Source of the DNA: Plectrocnemia conspersa
Taxonomy: Eukaryota > Arthropoda > Insecta > Trichoptera > Polycentropodidae
Reading direction: 5' to 3'
DNA: 64,000 nucleotides
Assembly: GCA_009617715.1 (NCBI GenBank)
Contig: VTFK01000016.1
Location: 558,001 to 622,000, forward strand
Shown here piece after piece: positions 34,870 to 48,010 of this stretch. The notes beneath the pieces are model-generated. The model saw only the letters and a list, made by a program, of their open reading frames with translations. It was not told the origin of the DNA and did not search any database. The first letter of the stretch is position 1. Every line of letters begins with the position of its first letter. A program made the translations under genes and the position numbers.

Positions 34870-37350
34870 GTTTTACAGAATAATTCATTTTTTTTTAAAA
34901 TAGTTTTCTAATACGGATTTTCCTATTGTATCCGTTTCTAATTTCTTTACGAATAGTAATTCTTGACATTTTTTATAATGCAAACATTGTTAAAAACTCA
35001 TTTTTGACAAAGTTGTAATTAAAATTCGGTAGTCCTTAAAAAACAGTTCGACATTTCTGTATTGTTGTTTAATGGGATTTTTTTTATTAATATATGCTGA
35101 TGGTTTCTACAGTAAACTTCACAAAACCTCACTCACAGCTGTCCGCATGAGTAAGAAATAATTGCGGTTACAATCTGTTGCATTAAAGATACTAAATATA
35201 ATACGTATACATTCAGAAAAATATAATAAGTATACTTAAAGTATGTATTATCAAATTTTCAAAGAACAAAAAAGAAAAATAAGAAACATAGTAAAATGGA
35301 AAACAGAAATAACCATTATTTATTGATATGGTATATGTTTCATTTATAGACGTAATTTATTTAAAAACTTGCATAAATTCATTAAAAAAATAATTTTTAA
35401 TTTCCATAAAATTATTTCAAGTTAATTTGAGTAAATCATTAGAAGTTTTAGATGCAATATATTGGTAAAAAAATGTGCCAAATTTTACAGAAAATGCTTA
35501 AAGTATGTGAAAATTATCAACATATCTAAATTCATAATGGGGTAGCTGTTTCTAAATTAATATAAAAAATGAATTATCGATTTTCTCGTAAGCATTTTTT
35601 GGTTACCATTATTATTTCACATTTTAGTAGAATAGTTATAAGCAAAATTTTAGCTTTCTATATATGTTTTATGAGCATCGAAAGGCAAATATAATAATTT
35701 TATTATAGAAATATTTTATTTTTAAATAAATTTACTTGTAAATCCTTTAACCAAAGACATATATTTATATAATATATTTTAAAACCTGTATAAAATTTTT
35801 AGTACTGATTATTTTTTTTATTTTGTATATAATCAATATGGATATAAAAAATCTATTTTTTTGGTGTAAAAGTAGACCTTAGTATTATATATAATTATAT
35901 TTTTTAATTAAAAAAATACTCACAATGATCATCATTAAAATCATATAGGTATAATTTTATTTGTTAAATATCGTTTATTCATAATATGAATCAAATTACT
36001 CTGCATGTTTTTATGTACATCTTTGAATGCTTTAGAGTGTTAATAATTATTTACTAATAATGTGCAGTTTCCCTGATTTAGAATTGATTAAAAAAATGTT
36101 GTAAGAGGCAACTATTCCATCATTGTCTTGTTTCGGTGCAGTTGAAAACAAACTCAAGTCTTAAATATTGATTTTTGAGGATTAGAAAGTAAGATACATT
36201 TTTATTATTTGTTTTAGGATGTATTTTGCTAAATTTTTATGTAGTGTTTCTATTCGAAAATCATTTGTCGAAAATTTTTAAAGAAAAATGTCAAATCGAG
36301 AATTATCATTTAGTAAAATTTTAATTTACAAAATTAATTTTGTACGAATATTTTCAAAAGGTTTACAACCACTGTATATTTTATAACGCTGCATAAGTAA
36401 AGGTGGGTTTATGCGTAATATGCATACTTCTTAAAAGGTTTTAATAGAGGGCTGGTAATGAACAAAAAATTTTAACATTTAAACTTGCCTTATTTTTGCT
36501 TATGTAATAAAAAAGACTCAAATCTAAAACTTTTCCAAAGGTCTTTTTTTTAAAAAAAAGCTAAAAAGCAAAAATATACCTAAATAAAGGTATTTAAAAC
36601 GTATATATAGATTTATTAAAAAGCTATAAAAAATATATGTTAACTGAAAAACTGATCGTTGCATGTTATATTTTTCCAATTATTCGCGAAACCAATTTGT
36701 GTTAAAGAAGCATATTTGCAGTATCTAGGTAGTTAAAGTATTAGAGGTATAACCAAAAATTTAATAATAGCAACACATGACTAAGACTAGGTAATGGTTA
36801 AAAAATTAAATTGTAACGGGTAATAATTTTTTAATGTGTAAAACAAAATATTAACATAAAAATCATATAATTTTATTTAAAATATATATATTTAAAAACA
36901 TTTAATTTTATTTAAAGTAAAATAATATATTGTATAGTGCCAGCGTGTTTGGTTACGTGTGCGTTTGTGAGTCTATATTCACTGGATAATTCTAATATTG
37001 ACTGTTTTAATCGTTTGTCATATTATTTATAATATTATAATAAAAGTTTGTTGACAGATTATCGTCATAGTTATACCGTTTTTAAACGGTGCAAATGATA
37101 TTTATTATGATAGGAATTTCAGTAGATTTTTCATAAGTTCTTAAAAACGATAAAATAATTGTCGCGTTTAGAAACTAAGTGCGGCGTAGAAAACTCTAAT
37201 GTACATAGCTGACTTTTTTTCATAGGTTTTACAAATATATGTATATCGTTTAATTTTTATTCTGGTTTTAAAAGTTTACTGTTTATACTTGAATATTTTT
37301 TTTTATTTTTATATCTGTAGACACAGCATATAAAATATATATTTTTCCAT
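34870..37350. other. AT-rich desert
   Basis: Stop-dense DNA with no gene. The upstream part might hold more of the hAT element, but I could not follow the protein beyond about 34850. ACCGTTTTTAAACGGT (37076-37091) is a short hairpin word. Confidence 0.5.
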
Positions 37351-37650
37351 CATAACCCAAACGAATCGTTAACGCTCACGCGCCCGTCCAGAAATCAGCA
37401 TATATTTGAACAGGCAAAACGTATCCGAAACTATCCAAACGTGTTTGCACGTACGGGAACAGTAATTGGGCCACATAGGTACATACATACATACATACAT
37501 ACATATCTCCCATCTGTATGATTTTTATCCGTGGAATTTCATCTCGCCCGCTGCACCTGCTATAAATTCCGCATTTGCCGGATAATACAGCAGTTTATTA
37601 TGTTAATGTGGCCCAAACGTTAAAAATAATATTAATGCATCCAAAAACAT
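37350..37650. promoter_or_regulatory. Island with an ACAT microsatellite
   Basis: An (ACAT)n tract of about 25 bp lies at 37480-37504. It is flanked by AACGTGTTTGCACGTACGGG and by CGCCCGCTGCACCTGC with an E-box. No open frame. Confidence 0.3.
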
Positions 37651-38930
37651 AACAAAGGTATCGATGAACATAGTATGTATATAATATTCATATGACGATA
37701 TTCTGTATATTTTTGTATTAATCTCTATATTTATTATGTTTTCATAATTTTTTTATGGTTTTTCACATCTTTTTAAGGGATTTTTTATACTTTTTAATAG
37801 CCATTTAGCTTTTTTATATCAATATTGTTGGTTAGTTTTCAATTTTGCGTTTAAACATTTTATATGATTATTCTTATACTTTTAAAGTATTTTTAACACC
37901 AATTAGACTGTATTGTAAAACTTTACCTCTCAAATGTCCACGTCTTTAATAAGCTATGAGACTCGTGATGGCTCTTATAAACGAAACCATAAAGGTCGCT
38001 TTCTGATGATGATAAAGAATAACAAAAAAAATTGTTAAGTTTTGTTTAAGTGGTTGCAAATAGTTGAAATGTTTTGGTCACGCTAGTAATTGTTTATGTT
38101 TTACAAAATTTGGTTTTAGTCACTGTTTAAAATTAATTTAAAAAATACGATATTTTAAAGGGTTTGTTTATAAAATGCTATTACTATGAAGATTGTCATT
38201 AAAGCCATAAAATATAATCTTTAGAGATCCATTATAATATATAAAGCTATGAAAATCAAAATAATATTTGTATTTTCTTCACTGCTTCACTTCTGCGGCG
38301 TTAAAGATATACAATATTATTGTCTGCTTGGTATATTACCCAAATCACATTTATTAAAATAATTTATTAAAAAGGCCTAAAATAAATATAAACTATTTTG
38401 AAGTGGTTATAAAACTTAGCAATAAAGAAAATTAATATTTAACTTAGCCCATTGTTTGAGAGTTGATGTTTTAATACGGTTATCAAGAGGGAGCAATTAA
38501 ATTGTATTTAAACTGAACTCGTGACAATGGAGGCAAATAAATTTTGATAGTAATATTGTTAGAAGAGTCATTGACGTTTCTCCGCATTTATCTTAAGGCT
38601 ACTTTAAAACTTTTATAATAAAGGTTTAAAAGTTTTAATCGTCGTCTTACATTCGTTTAAAAAATCGATAGTCACTTTAATTTCAGAATAAAAATACATT
38701 TTATTGTAAATATTACAATATTTAACATTATATTTGATTAAAACATAATTTAAAATGTTATGCTTAAAATTCCTAACTTTAATGTACATAATTTTATCTT
38801 ATATTATCGAATTTCTTAAAGTAAATATTTATAAAAATCATCACGTTATCAATAAATTATTTATATATTTTTTTTATTTAATTTTAATTTTTTAATAAAT
38901 TAATACTTTTAATACAAGGTATGGTCTAAT
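37650..38930. other. AT-rich desert
   Basis: No gene is seen. Small balanced patches lie near 37925-38000 and 38280-38320 only. Confidence 0.5.
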
Positions 38931-39190
38931 ATATTGAATGTAGTGGTTGCTGAACCGTAAAGGGCTAAAAAACTCTATCTCGGTAAACAAACGGCGGTTG
39001 AAATACCTGAATTCCCAGAAAAGTCGACGGGTCTGACCTTGCGGCTGAAACTTGGACTCTGAAAGTTGTAATGTGAAATCGATACGCGGCCGAAGTGGGC
39101 TGTGAAGGATAACGGGAAATAAACGATATGGGGAACTTTGCCAAGCCTTAAAAATGTTTTGGCTTGTTTAACCCCTTGAATTTATGCAGC
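38930..39190. promoter_or_regulatory. Balanced-composition island
   Basis: CGGTAAACAAACGGCGG (38980; forkhead-like TAAACAAA), CGACGGGTCTGACCTTGCGG (39024) and GATACGCGGCCGAAGTGGGC (39080). Stops occur in all frames. Confidence 0.25.
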
Positions 39191-40190
39191 TTACCAAAAG
39201 GGGTCTAATCTAATAATATATAGCACTATATCTCTTTTAATTTATTTATTTTGTTAATATATATACAGCGCCTACCATCTTAACATTTAATATGTATACA
39301 GATCAGTTAACTGTGGTTTTTGAAAAGTCAACTAATACTTTGAATAATACGTTTGGACACACGCTAAAAGTATATCTTTCTATAATTTTAACACTGGCTT
39401 CAGTAAATGATATTTACTATATACCAACATGCATTCCTTTTAAAATTTGTGTTAATTGTTAAAGTGAAGGATTACATATTACAATTAAATTAATGAAATT
39501 TAATCCATATGTAAAATACATGAGAGAACTCGAACAATTTTTTTTTCCATGTGTTGAAATATTAGTTTTATTAGGTTTTTCTGTCATATTGATTAGAAAA
39601 CATTTAAGGATTGTCACTGATGAACTTAACAGACTTATAAATACATATTTATAGTAATGGTAGGAACTGCAAAATAAACTTTTCATAGGCGATAACGTGT
39701 ACACATTTATTTAAAAAGTCTATTCATTTCAATTTTTGGGACAGGCTTTATGTACCATTTAGGTACCTTACAAATCTATTCAACTTATGTTCATATTATA
39801 ATATAGATAATAATAAAATTATAAAATGATTTATGTACATACAAGCTGTGAAACGCCGTCGTAGACCATTCATAGACAAAGTCACGTACTTCGCCGTACA
39901 TCCACAAGGGACCCTACATAAGCGATTATCCCTAAATTTCAAGCTATACCGAAAGACTTGTGTATAGTTGTTAAAGTATCAAATATTATACGCGCGTTGC
40001 CTTAGGGTGTTTCTTGTTTGTGTGAAATTACAAAAACATGTTGTTTTGATGGTCAATGAAAGACTCAATATTGATACGTCTAGACTGTGTGAGATGTCTA
40101 TTTTTTGGTTACCAATCTTATAGAATATTCTAATGGCACTTGAAAGACGTGAAAGTATCAATTTAAGCAATCAACGATTCTACAACCTTT
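39190..40190. other. AT-rich spacer with a weak island
   Basis: A weak island at 39845-39960 contains AACGCCGTCGTAGACC and GTCACGTACTTCGCCG. The minus frames at 39459-39704 and 39979-40170 have no recognisable domain. Confidence 0.4.
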
Positions 40191-40460
40191 TAAAATGCTA
40201 ATAAAAAATCGCGATATCGTCCATTAAAACTAACGGCCGGCGGTTAAGATGTAAATAGTTAATCGAATTGATCGTCTGGAAAGTTGTTGTTAACTTTCAG
40301 TTTCAGTTAATCGCTAAAATGTAAGAGTGGTTTGTTGTTTAGAGCCATTATCTTTGACCTTATCGCCCTCCATTGTTACAAGATGAACGGACCCTTGAAA
40401 ATATTGGGAAATCGATAAAGGGTCAATGGAGTCAAATTTTGAGAAAATTGATGAGTCGAC
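40190..40460. promoter_or_regulatory. Island with TCF, nuclear-receptor and Sox-like words
   Basis: ATCTTTGACCTTATCGCC (about 40349-40366) merges a TCF-like ATCTTTGA, a nuclear-receptor TGACCTT half-site and a GATA-like TTATC. CCATTGTTAC (40372) is Sox-like. AAAGGGTCAATGG (40417) repeats the receptor half-site. CTAACGGCCGGCGGTTAAG starts the island. Good enhancer candidate, unproven. Confidence 0.35.
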
Positions 40461-43240
40461 CTAGACATTTAATATAATATAATATTGTATAAAAATATTT
40501 AGAAAGTATCATTAAAATTATTTTTTTAATAAGAACATATTATTTTATTTCTAAAATTAATAATACAAAACTCTTTATATTTTATAGACTTATACTTTTT
40601 TTGTAAGTAACATAATAAGATCGTAATATATTTCTTATTACAAAGTATATTTTACTTTTAAATATTATAATCATATTTAATACCAAAAGGTTTAGTAATT
40701 ACCTATTTTACTTTAATCGTTTTTCTTATCAATATTATAGTATTATTATATTTTATTTATAATTATTTAACTATTCAAATTAAGGCATTAAGGACATCTT
40801 TAGGATATTGAAGAAAACATATTTTAATTTTATAAGGGCAATACAAATTAAAAAATCGAAAAATCATGATTCAAAATTTATTATTCTACATCTTTTAAAT
40901 TAAGAAAATAAAAATTATTTATTGCTTAGAGTTTGAAACCAAACAATAAAAAAATATGTATTAATATTTATTATTCTGAAATATAAATATACATATTTTT
41001 TTATTAATATGCTGAATATGCTAAAATATTAAAAAATAATTTATTATAAATTATTTATTATCGCTTATATATTTTTGATATTCATACGATTTTCATAGGT
41101 TTAAGACCATGCTAAAAATATTTATGTATAAAATATTTATAGTTATACATATATTTTATATTGTTATATGCTTTATTTATTTAATTAATATGGAAAAAAT
41201 ATATAATTATGATATACGAAATGCATTTTAGTGATGAATTTTTAATAATTCATAATTTTATTTACGATAGAATTTAGTAAAACCTCAAACCAAACCAAAT
41301 ATTGCAAATAAGAGAAAATTGTGAAAAGTGCAATATAAGGGTTTAAATATTTAATTTATATTAAAAAAATAAATAATGAATTTAATATTTTAGAACATAA
41401 AAAATTTAATTACAAATAACCATTATTTAAAAAAACATATTATATTAACTACTATTATTAAAAAAATACATATTAAGGTGTGTTAAGGAAAAAATCCCAA
41501 ATCCAAAAGGTTAATCTTATTTCATTTATATATTTTTTGACAATTTAATTAAAAAAGGTATAAATTAAAATAGAGGAATACTCTTTAAATATTTTACATT
41601 AAATTATCAAAGATATTATACATATTTTAAATAATTTTCATTCGTTAATAATGATAATAATATAGTATTTTTGATATATATTTTAAGTTACTGAATAATA
41701 TAATACTAAATGTAATTTATCTGAAAATATTAAAAAATAAAAAGTACCGTTAGTAATTTAATATATAAATTTAGTTGAATATAATATTATAAATAATTAA
41801 ATAATAAAAAAATATAAGTATATTCACTCTATTTTTTTTAAATATATTGTAAATTTGTAGTTCGTATTTTTTTTTTTATATATTCGATATTATTTCATTA
41901 TTTATTTTGATCGTATTATATTTAAATAAATTATTAATAATTAAAATAAATTATTTTAAATATCAAAGAATTTAGCAAGAGTTCATAAATAATACAATTT
42001 TTTTTGTAATGTAATATAAAAATATTTAATTTGGTTATTAAATTATTATGTTTTCAAATTTAATTTTACTCCTTCGTTATGAAAATTTCATTATAAACAA
42101 TATTCTTTACAAAATTAATGTTTTTAAATTGTCGTCTAATTTTTAGCTTAAATAAATAATAATAAAGTAAATACTAAATAAATTATTTGTTTTTAAGATA
42201 AACAACTTTGGGCCAATTTATGCTGACGGTTTCAGATAATTTTAAATTTAATAATAGTAAAAATATATTATAAATATTTTTTTTATAAATGATTACTTTC
42301 TTATAAATACTATCCAATTTCAATTAATTTTAAAATTAATATTTAAGTTACTCAGGTTTGTTGTGCAATAAAACAATTAAACGAAACTAACTTATTTTAG
42401 ATATAATTTATTTAATATCTTATAATTTATATATCAGGTGTATATAAATAGTTTATTTGATAAATAATATTAAAACATATTGTATATAATTTTATTAAGA
42501 GTATTCTAAATAAATATAAAAATTCTTTATAATTTTTTGAAGTTGAAAATTAATAATATTAAATAAGTATTTTTAAAGTGATTTTTTCATATTATTGAAA
42601 AAAAAAAATAAGTATTTAATTAAAAAGCAATTCTATATTATTGCAACATTTAACTTAATTTGTTCAGCTAATGATTTTAATTCGAAAATATACTTTTTAT
42701 ATATATTAGAGCAGCTTATACTTTTACTATCAAAATTAGTTGAAATATAATTTTGCTCGTAAAACTGTATATTTTTCATGTAAAATATATAGTAATGAAT
42801 TCACTGAATCAGTTAATATAATATTTATACTAAAATATAATTTAGCTGTAACATACATATATAAAATATATATAACATTTTAAACATGTTTTTTGGATAA
42901 ATTATCAAATTATTCTGATCTAAAATATATTTTATATAATAATATTTATATTACTTATTAATATATTATTATTAAAATATTTTTAAAGTACTTTTATAAA
43001 TAAAATATGATGGTTTACTAATAAAAAATATTATAAAGGAATTTTCGTATTTGGTTTGAAACTTGACTAACTACCCTTATATTGAGAGCATAGTTATAAT
43101 AAATTTTATCTGTAGATGTCTCTAAAGAAGCTATTTTATTTATTTAGTAGTACACAAATATACTTTATAATTAAACCTATATAATATTTGTAATATTATT
43201 TTTAATAAAATATAAAATTTATGATAGTTCGTGTAATACT
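40460..43240. other. The most AT-rich desert of the window
   Basis: Nearly 2.8 kb is almost pure A and T, with very few G or C and long runs of TATTTA, TTAATA and AAATAA words. No gene or ordered repeat is visible. Long AT-only tracts of this kind could act as matrix-attachment DNA; there is no direct evidence. Confidence 0.6.
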
Positions 43241-43269
43241 TACATAGCTACAAATAATTTTTTTGTACA

Positions 43270-43850
43270 AATATCTTCAATAAACAAAGAAAAAAACTCT
43301 TTCCTGACCTCTCCAAATTGCATCCGTTGCAAACAAGGCGACACAAATAGCTTACTTCCTCTTCTGTACTCCCTTGTGTCCCTTTAGTGCTCCGGATGCG
43401 ACATGCAAATTGGTTTCGCCTTCTGTATCCTCCGACACAACCCAGGGGTCCAGCGTTCTGAGACCTCAATTAAATAATTCATGCTTTAATACAAAGTCCG
43501 CAGCTTCGCAGACTCATTCCTTCATATCAACCTTTGATAAAAAATAATATTTTTTAAAATAATATCAAGTCCTTTTCGCCAACGCTAGCTAGAATAGATG
43601 GAATTGTGCCAATGTTTAAAGTTATCGTAATGATATTTGGACATAAAAGCGTTCTGACAATGCCAGACTGTTCCATATCCACGTCGATACTTCTTTCTTA
43701 CTGTGAGGATTCAAAGGAGAAAGATAAGGCAGAGGAAGAAAGCAAGCGGCGGCTGACATCCTTTTCCCGTGAAGTGTCGGGAATAATATTTAAAGATGCC
43801 AGTGGTCCAGTCTGTACCAATCTCAAATATTTATTTATATAATAAATAAA
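43270..43850. promoter_or_regulatory. Two islands with weak open frames
   Basis: The minus frame 43248-43469 (73 codons) and plus frame 43606-43842 (78 codons) are open. The plus one contains a charged stretch (SKEKDKAEEESKRRLTSF) and the minus one a GGAAGTAAGC donor-like word near 43350. No domain is recognised. I leave them as noncoding candidates, with a small chance that one is an exon. Confidence 0.25.
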
Positions 43851-46200
43851 AAAATATTATGCTACATCTGTATTATTATGATTTATTATCGCTACAAAAA
43901 AATCAAAACAGACGATTTTGCAAAATACAAATATGGCAATAACTCGTTGTTGGTAAAAAAAATATATTACCAACGGTAGTATCTAATAATCGTATATTAT
44001 ATAATATTAACAACAAAAAGTTAGACAGTTTAAATATTTGATATATTATGCTATATTGAAAAATACGTTTTTCATGAGCAATTTGGAAATATAGTAAAAT
44101 AAATATATGCATAAAAAAAATATATTCAAAAGCATCTTATGACATTGAAAAAGTAAAAACCATGCAGATTAAAATAGCTTGTGGTATATTAATTTATTTT
44201 GCGTTTTATTATCAGTCGTCATTTAAAAAATATTTTTGCCTAAAGACTATGGCGGCCGTCATGTGTCACACAAATGGAAAAATATTAAAAAATTCAGCAC
44301 ACCAGATAAAATATCACCTACCAACGGAAAATTTTCTTTATACAAATCGTTGAATTTCATCTTCAAATTGTCTTAAAAAATATTATTATTAGAATTTCGA
44401 GTGTTGTTTATAAAGTTACACCACAAAAACTATATTTATTCTTGAAATTTAACCTGCCTTTTTTTTGTATATTAAGACTCACACAATTGCTTATTTGGCA
44501 TTAGAATACATTATAGAACAAATCTTCATGTGATAAAACAAAACTCCCAAATATCATACAAACTGTATGATATCATACAAATTCCAAAAAACATGCTAAG
44601 CCATTTTTTTACACTTAAAATATTTCTGAAATTATATTATTTACCTTTTATTTTAAATATAAAAATAATATGTAAGTAAAACTTAACTTAATGAAATGAA
44701 GTTCATAAAAAAACATTAATTCATCTCAAAGAAAGTATTTTAAAGTATCTCTTATGTTTCAATATTTTTTTTCACTCGTTATTAATTTAGCTATTTATTT
44801 ATTAATAATAATCAATCAACGAGAAGACTTTTGAAAATTACGCTAGTTATTATTATCTTATTTATTGATACCTGAACGTTTAATATTAATACTATTTTCT
44901 GATATTTTTTAACTAATTATATATTTATATTCGTACAAGTATTTAAAGTATCTATCTACAAATAAAAACAGATAAAAAGAGCTTGTTTTTCTAGTTAATT
45001 GCTTTTTGATAAAACCACTAGATCAGCGTGTTGTGAAAAGTTTAAAATTTCGATAACATTTTAATTACGTTTTTGTGGCGAAAAAAATTCCACACGATTC
45101 AATATTAGATCATTATTACAACACAGTAATTAAAACCACCTCTTGTAAATAAAACATTATATTAAATATATAAAAATAAGCAATTTGAGATAATATTAAT
45201 TGTATTTTTTTAAATATTATTTTTTCTAAACTTCAAAGAGTAACAACCTTTGAAAGCCGATTCTATCGGAGGAAATTATTCAATGTGAAATAATATATAC
45301 TATTAATTACAAATAATGCTTTATAAATAACAAATCGATTCATGTTCTTTTGGGCAAAATTTAAAATTACACCAAAAAATATGTATTGATTTGATTAAAA
45401 AATAAATGGGCCGATATTTTGGTCTTCTAGAAGTCAAAAGGAAAAGTTAACTTTGACAATATGCTGGAAAGTTATAGTCTCTAACATATATTTTCTTGGC
45501 AAGTGTTATAAAAAACAGAATTAATATTGATTATCATTCATGAGTCATCTCTTATCTTGCTGCTGAAGTCTAGGGAATTTTTTTTTTCTAGCTTGGATGA
45601 CACATGTAGGTTTTATACAAACTATAAATACGACTTTTATGTTTTATTTATAAAATATTTAAATAACAAAATTAGCAAAAATTAAGCTTTAATGAATTTT
45701 AAAGCGATTTATCTTCAACATATAACTATTTTTTATTTAATCAGTGACATAATTTTAAAAAAAAAATAATGTTCCCTCTTATTATTAAAATTGTATTAAT
45801 TTTTTATATTTTAATTTTCAATATTAATTTTTAATATATCCACAAAAAAGTTTTTATCTATTCTCAACAAATATACATATAATATTAAATTATAATCTCA
45901 TATTCGTTGAACCGTGTATTTTGATTGATGGTTTTGATATGCTAAAAATGAAATAATTTCACCAACATTGAAATCCGTCAAATTCAAGATATTTTTTAAT
46001 ATATTTTTACATAATATATTATATTTTCGTTAAACAGTTTAAACCTATTAATTTGATTTCGAACGTATAAAATATCAAAAAAAAATTTAATAAATACATA
46101 ATATGTATATATTTAAACATTATAATATTAATTCTACGCTGCCTGTTCATTACCATTTTTTTATATGTATATTACGCAAAAATATTTTTAAAGTCACCCT
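43850..46200. other. AT-rich desert
   Basis: No gene is seen. TATCATACA / TGTATGATA near 44552-44572 is a perfect 9-bp inverted repeat with a 3-nt loop. ACTATGGCGGCCGTCATG near 44247 is an isolated GC patch holding a Pho-type core. The AP-1/GATA-like word at 45540-45560 pairs with 32198-32218. Confidence 0.5.
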
Positions 46201-46560
46201 GTATTGTGTAAACATAGTTAAAGTTGCGTAAGTCGCTCGTAAATTATCTCACAGATAAAATGCAAGAGTTGTAGAGCCTCTCATCGCCTCTTCTCGAAGA
46301 ATAATCCTCCTTCTCGGAATATCTTCAGAGGGGATTTGTGTAAGTTTGCGACATTGGCATTATAATTTCCAAGGCTTCGACGGAACCGGAATCCCGGGCC
46401 CCCCATTGTCGGGCCCGGGATTTACGGCCCTGGAACTCACCTGCCTTTGTCGATCGAACCAGTTGGGCAAAAATAGTTATGACCTACAATAACAGTAAAC
46501 GGCACGTTTATGTTTTCCTGAGTGGTGCAACGTGCATCTGGTGCGCTTCTGGTATATACT
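46200..46560. promoter_or_regulatory. Island with a strong GC hairpin
   Basis: AATCCCGGGCCC (46390-46401) and GGGCCCGGGATT (46411-46422) form a perfect 12-bp stem with a 9-nt loop, by far the strongest GC hairpin in the window. Just beside it on the minus strand is GGCAG/GTGAGT, a near-perfect splice donor (junction 46441/46440). Upstream, TTATTGTAG could be an acceptor (46484-46485), giving a 43-nt exon at 46441-46483. This exon is hypothetical. Confidence 0.35.
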
Positions 46561-47150
46561 ATATATAGTTATTGTTTTATACCATTTTGGTTTGTGAAAC
46601 ATAAATTTTTGACCCGCTTCCGTTATGGCATGTTTATCGATGCCATGTAATAGTAATAAACGGGGTTCGATGTTGTTGTGAATAGTCTAACGCTATAAAT
46701 AACAGGTAAATTAAGTTATCTGCAAGTAATGCATTAGGGTGACTTTCGTTCAATAAAAATGAGATGAAACTAATAAAAAAAAAATAATAAAAGTTATGTT
46801 ATTGAGTCCCTAAAAAAACTCATATAAATGACCATAAAAGTAAAATAGAGATATTTTTTAAGTTTTATTCTTTATTTGTTTCAACTTTTTCTTGAAAGAA
46901 AAACAGTTTTTTCACACTGGCTAACAAACGTAGTTGATATATTTACAAGATTTTTTTTTTTAATATATTTTTTTTTCTAAAACTAAAATCTTATTTTTTT
47001 TAAACTAAAAACGTTCATGAATTTGTTAAATTTTTTTAAGAAAAAAACATTAATTTTTAGTTTTTATTATATTTTGAAATGTGTTTTTCTCCCCTACTTT
47101 TTTAACGTAGTTAATATTTTATAATTTAAAAATAGCCTCTATTTTAACAC
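46560..47150. other. AT-rich spacer
   Basis: No gene is seen. Palindromic TATACTATATATAGTTAT near 46554; long T runs near 46950-46990. Confidence 0.5.
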
Positions 47151-48010
47151 AAAACAGCAAATTAAGCAAGCTTGTAACTAAATCTATTAAGTAAAAAGAT
47201 ATTTACCCGATTATTACAACATGTCGTATGCAAAAAATGTTCACAAAATTAAAAATTAATTTTTTTCACGTTTAGTGTTATGAGTCGATCGACCCACCAT
47301 ACATACGCTCATAAGATTTGCAATATAGTTAAGGCCAGTGTGAGCTTATTAATACATATTTAAATTTTAATATTTGTGACAGTATAGAATTCTTAAGCAT
47401 CCTGTGTATGTTTGTTAGCAAAATCCATTTTGTCAATTTTTTGCAAAATGGCGACATGTATAAAAATTCAATCACTTATAACTCAGTAGTTTTAAATTTT
47501 ATCAAAAAGTTCGCTATACATGAAACGTTTAGAAGCCTAAAATACATCCAAATAAAATATAAAAAATATAGATTTTTGCTTCAAAACAAGCGATGTATCA
47601 GTTTGATCGTACCCCCATACTAGCCATTTTGAGACTTTCAGAAGAGTTAACGCTCTTAACTTCTTGATTTTAAAGATTAAAAATTACAATTTTAGTATCG
47701 TATAGAACTACCAAGCACCCCTTATACGTTTTGTATGAAAAAAATATATAAATTTTTTTACAAAATGGCGGCCAATGCAAAAATACAAAGTGTCATAACT
47801 TTGCAAAATAAAATCCTACTGAAAAATGTCGTATGCAAAAAGTGTTCAGTAGCTTAATTTGCTTAAAAAGAAATTTTAAATTATTTTTTTTTTTAACAAA
47901 CGAGTCTTATGGTAGATTGACCAGGCCCCCGTACGAGCATTTATGCGACTTGGCATATAGTTAACGCTTGTATTTGGTTCCTTTTAAAGACATAAACTTG
48001 AAGTTTTATA
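47150..48010. repeat. Three diverged tandem copies of a repeat of about 311-317 bp
   Basis: Anchor words recur in register. GATCGACCCACCATAC (47287), GATCGTACCCCCATAC (47604) and GATTGACCAGGCCCCCGTAC (47915) are 317 and 311 bp apart, each followed by a TTAACG- or TTAAGG-containing tail. AAAATGGCGACATG (about 47446) and AAAATGGCGGCCAATG (about 47762) are 316 bp apart. ATGTCGTATGCAAAAA occurs at 47221 and 47826. The first copy is partial. The plus frame at 47408-47623 lies inside the array and is not a gene. Probably a small satellite or a tandem part of a larger repeat. Confidence 0.85.

Noticed and set aside
43606..43842. 78-codon plus frame with a charged stretch as an exon
   Set aside because: No clear acceptor or donor in register and no family recognised.
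47408..47623. 71-codon plus frame
   Set aside because: It lies inside the tandem repeat and the frame is not kept in the sister copies.
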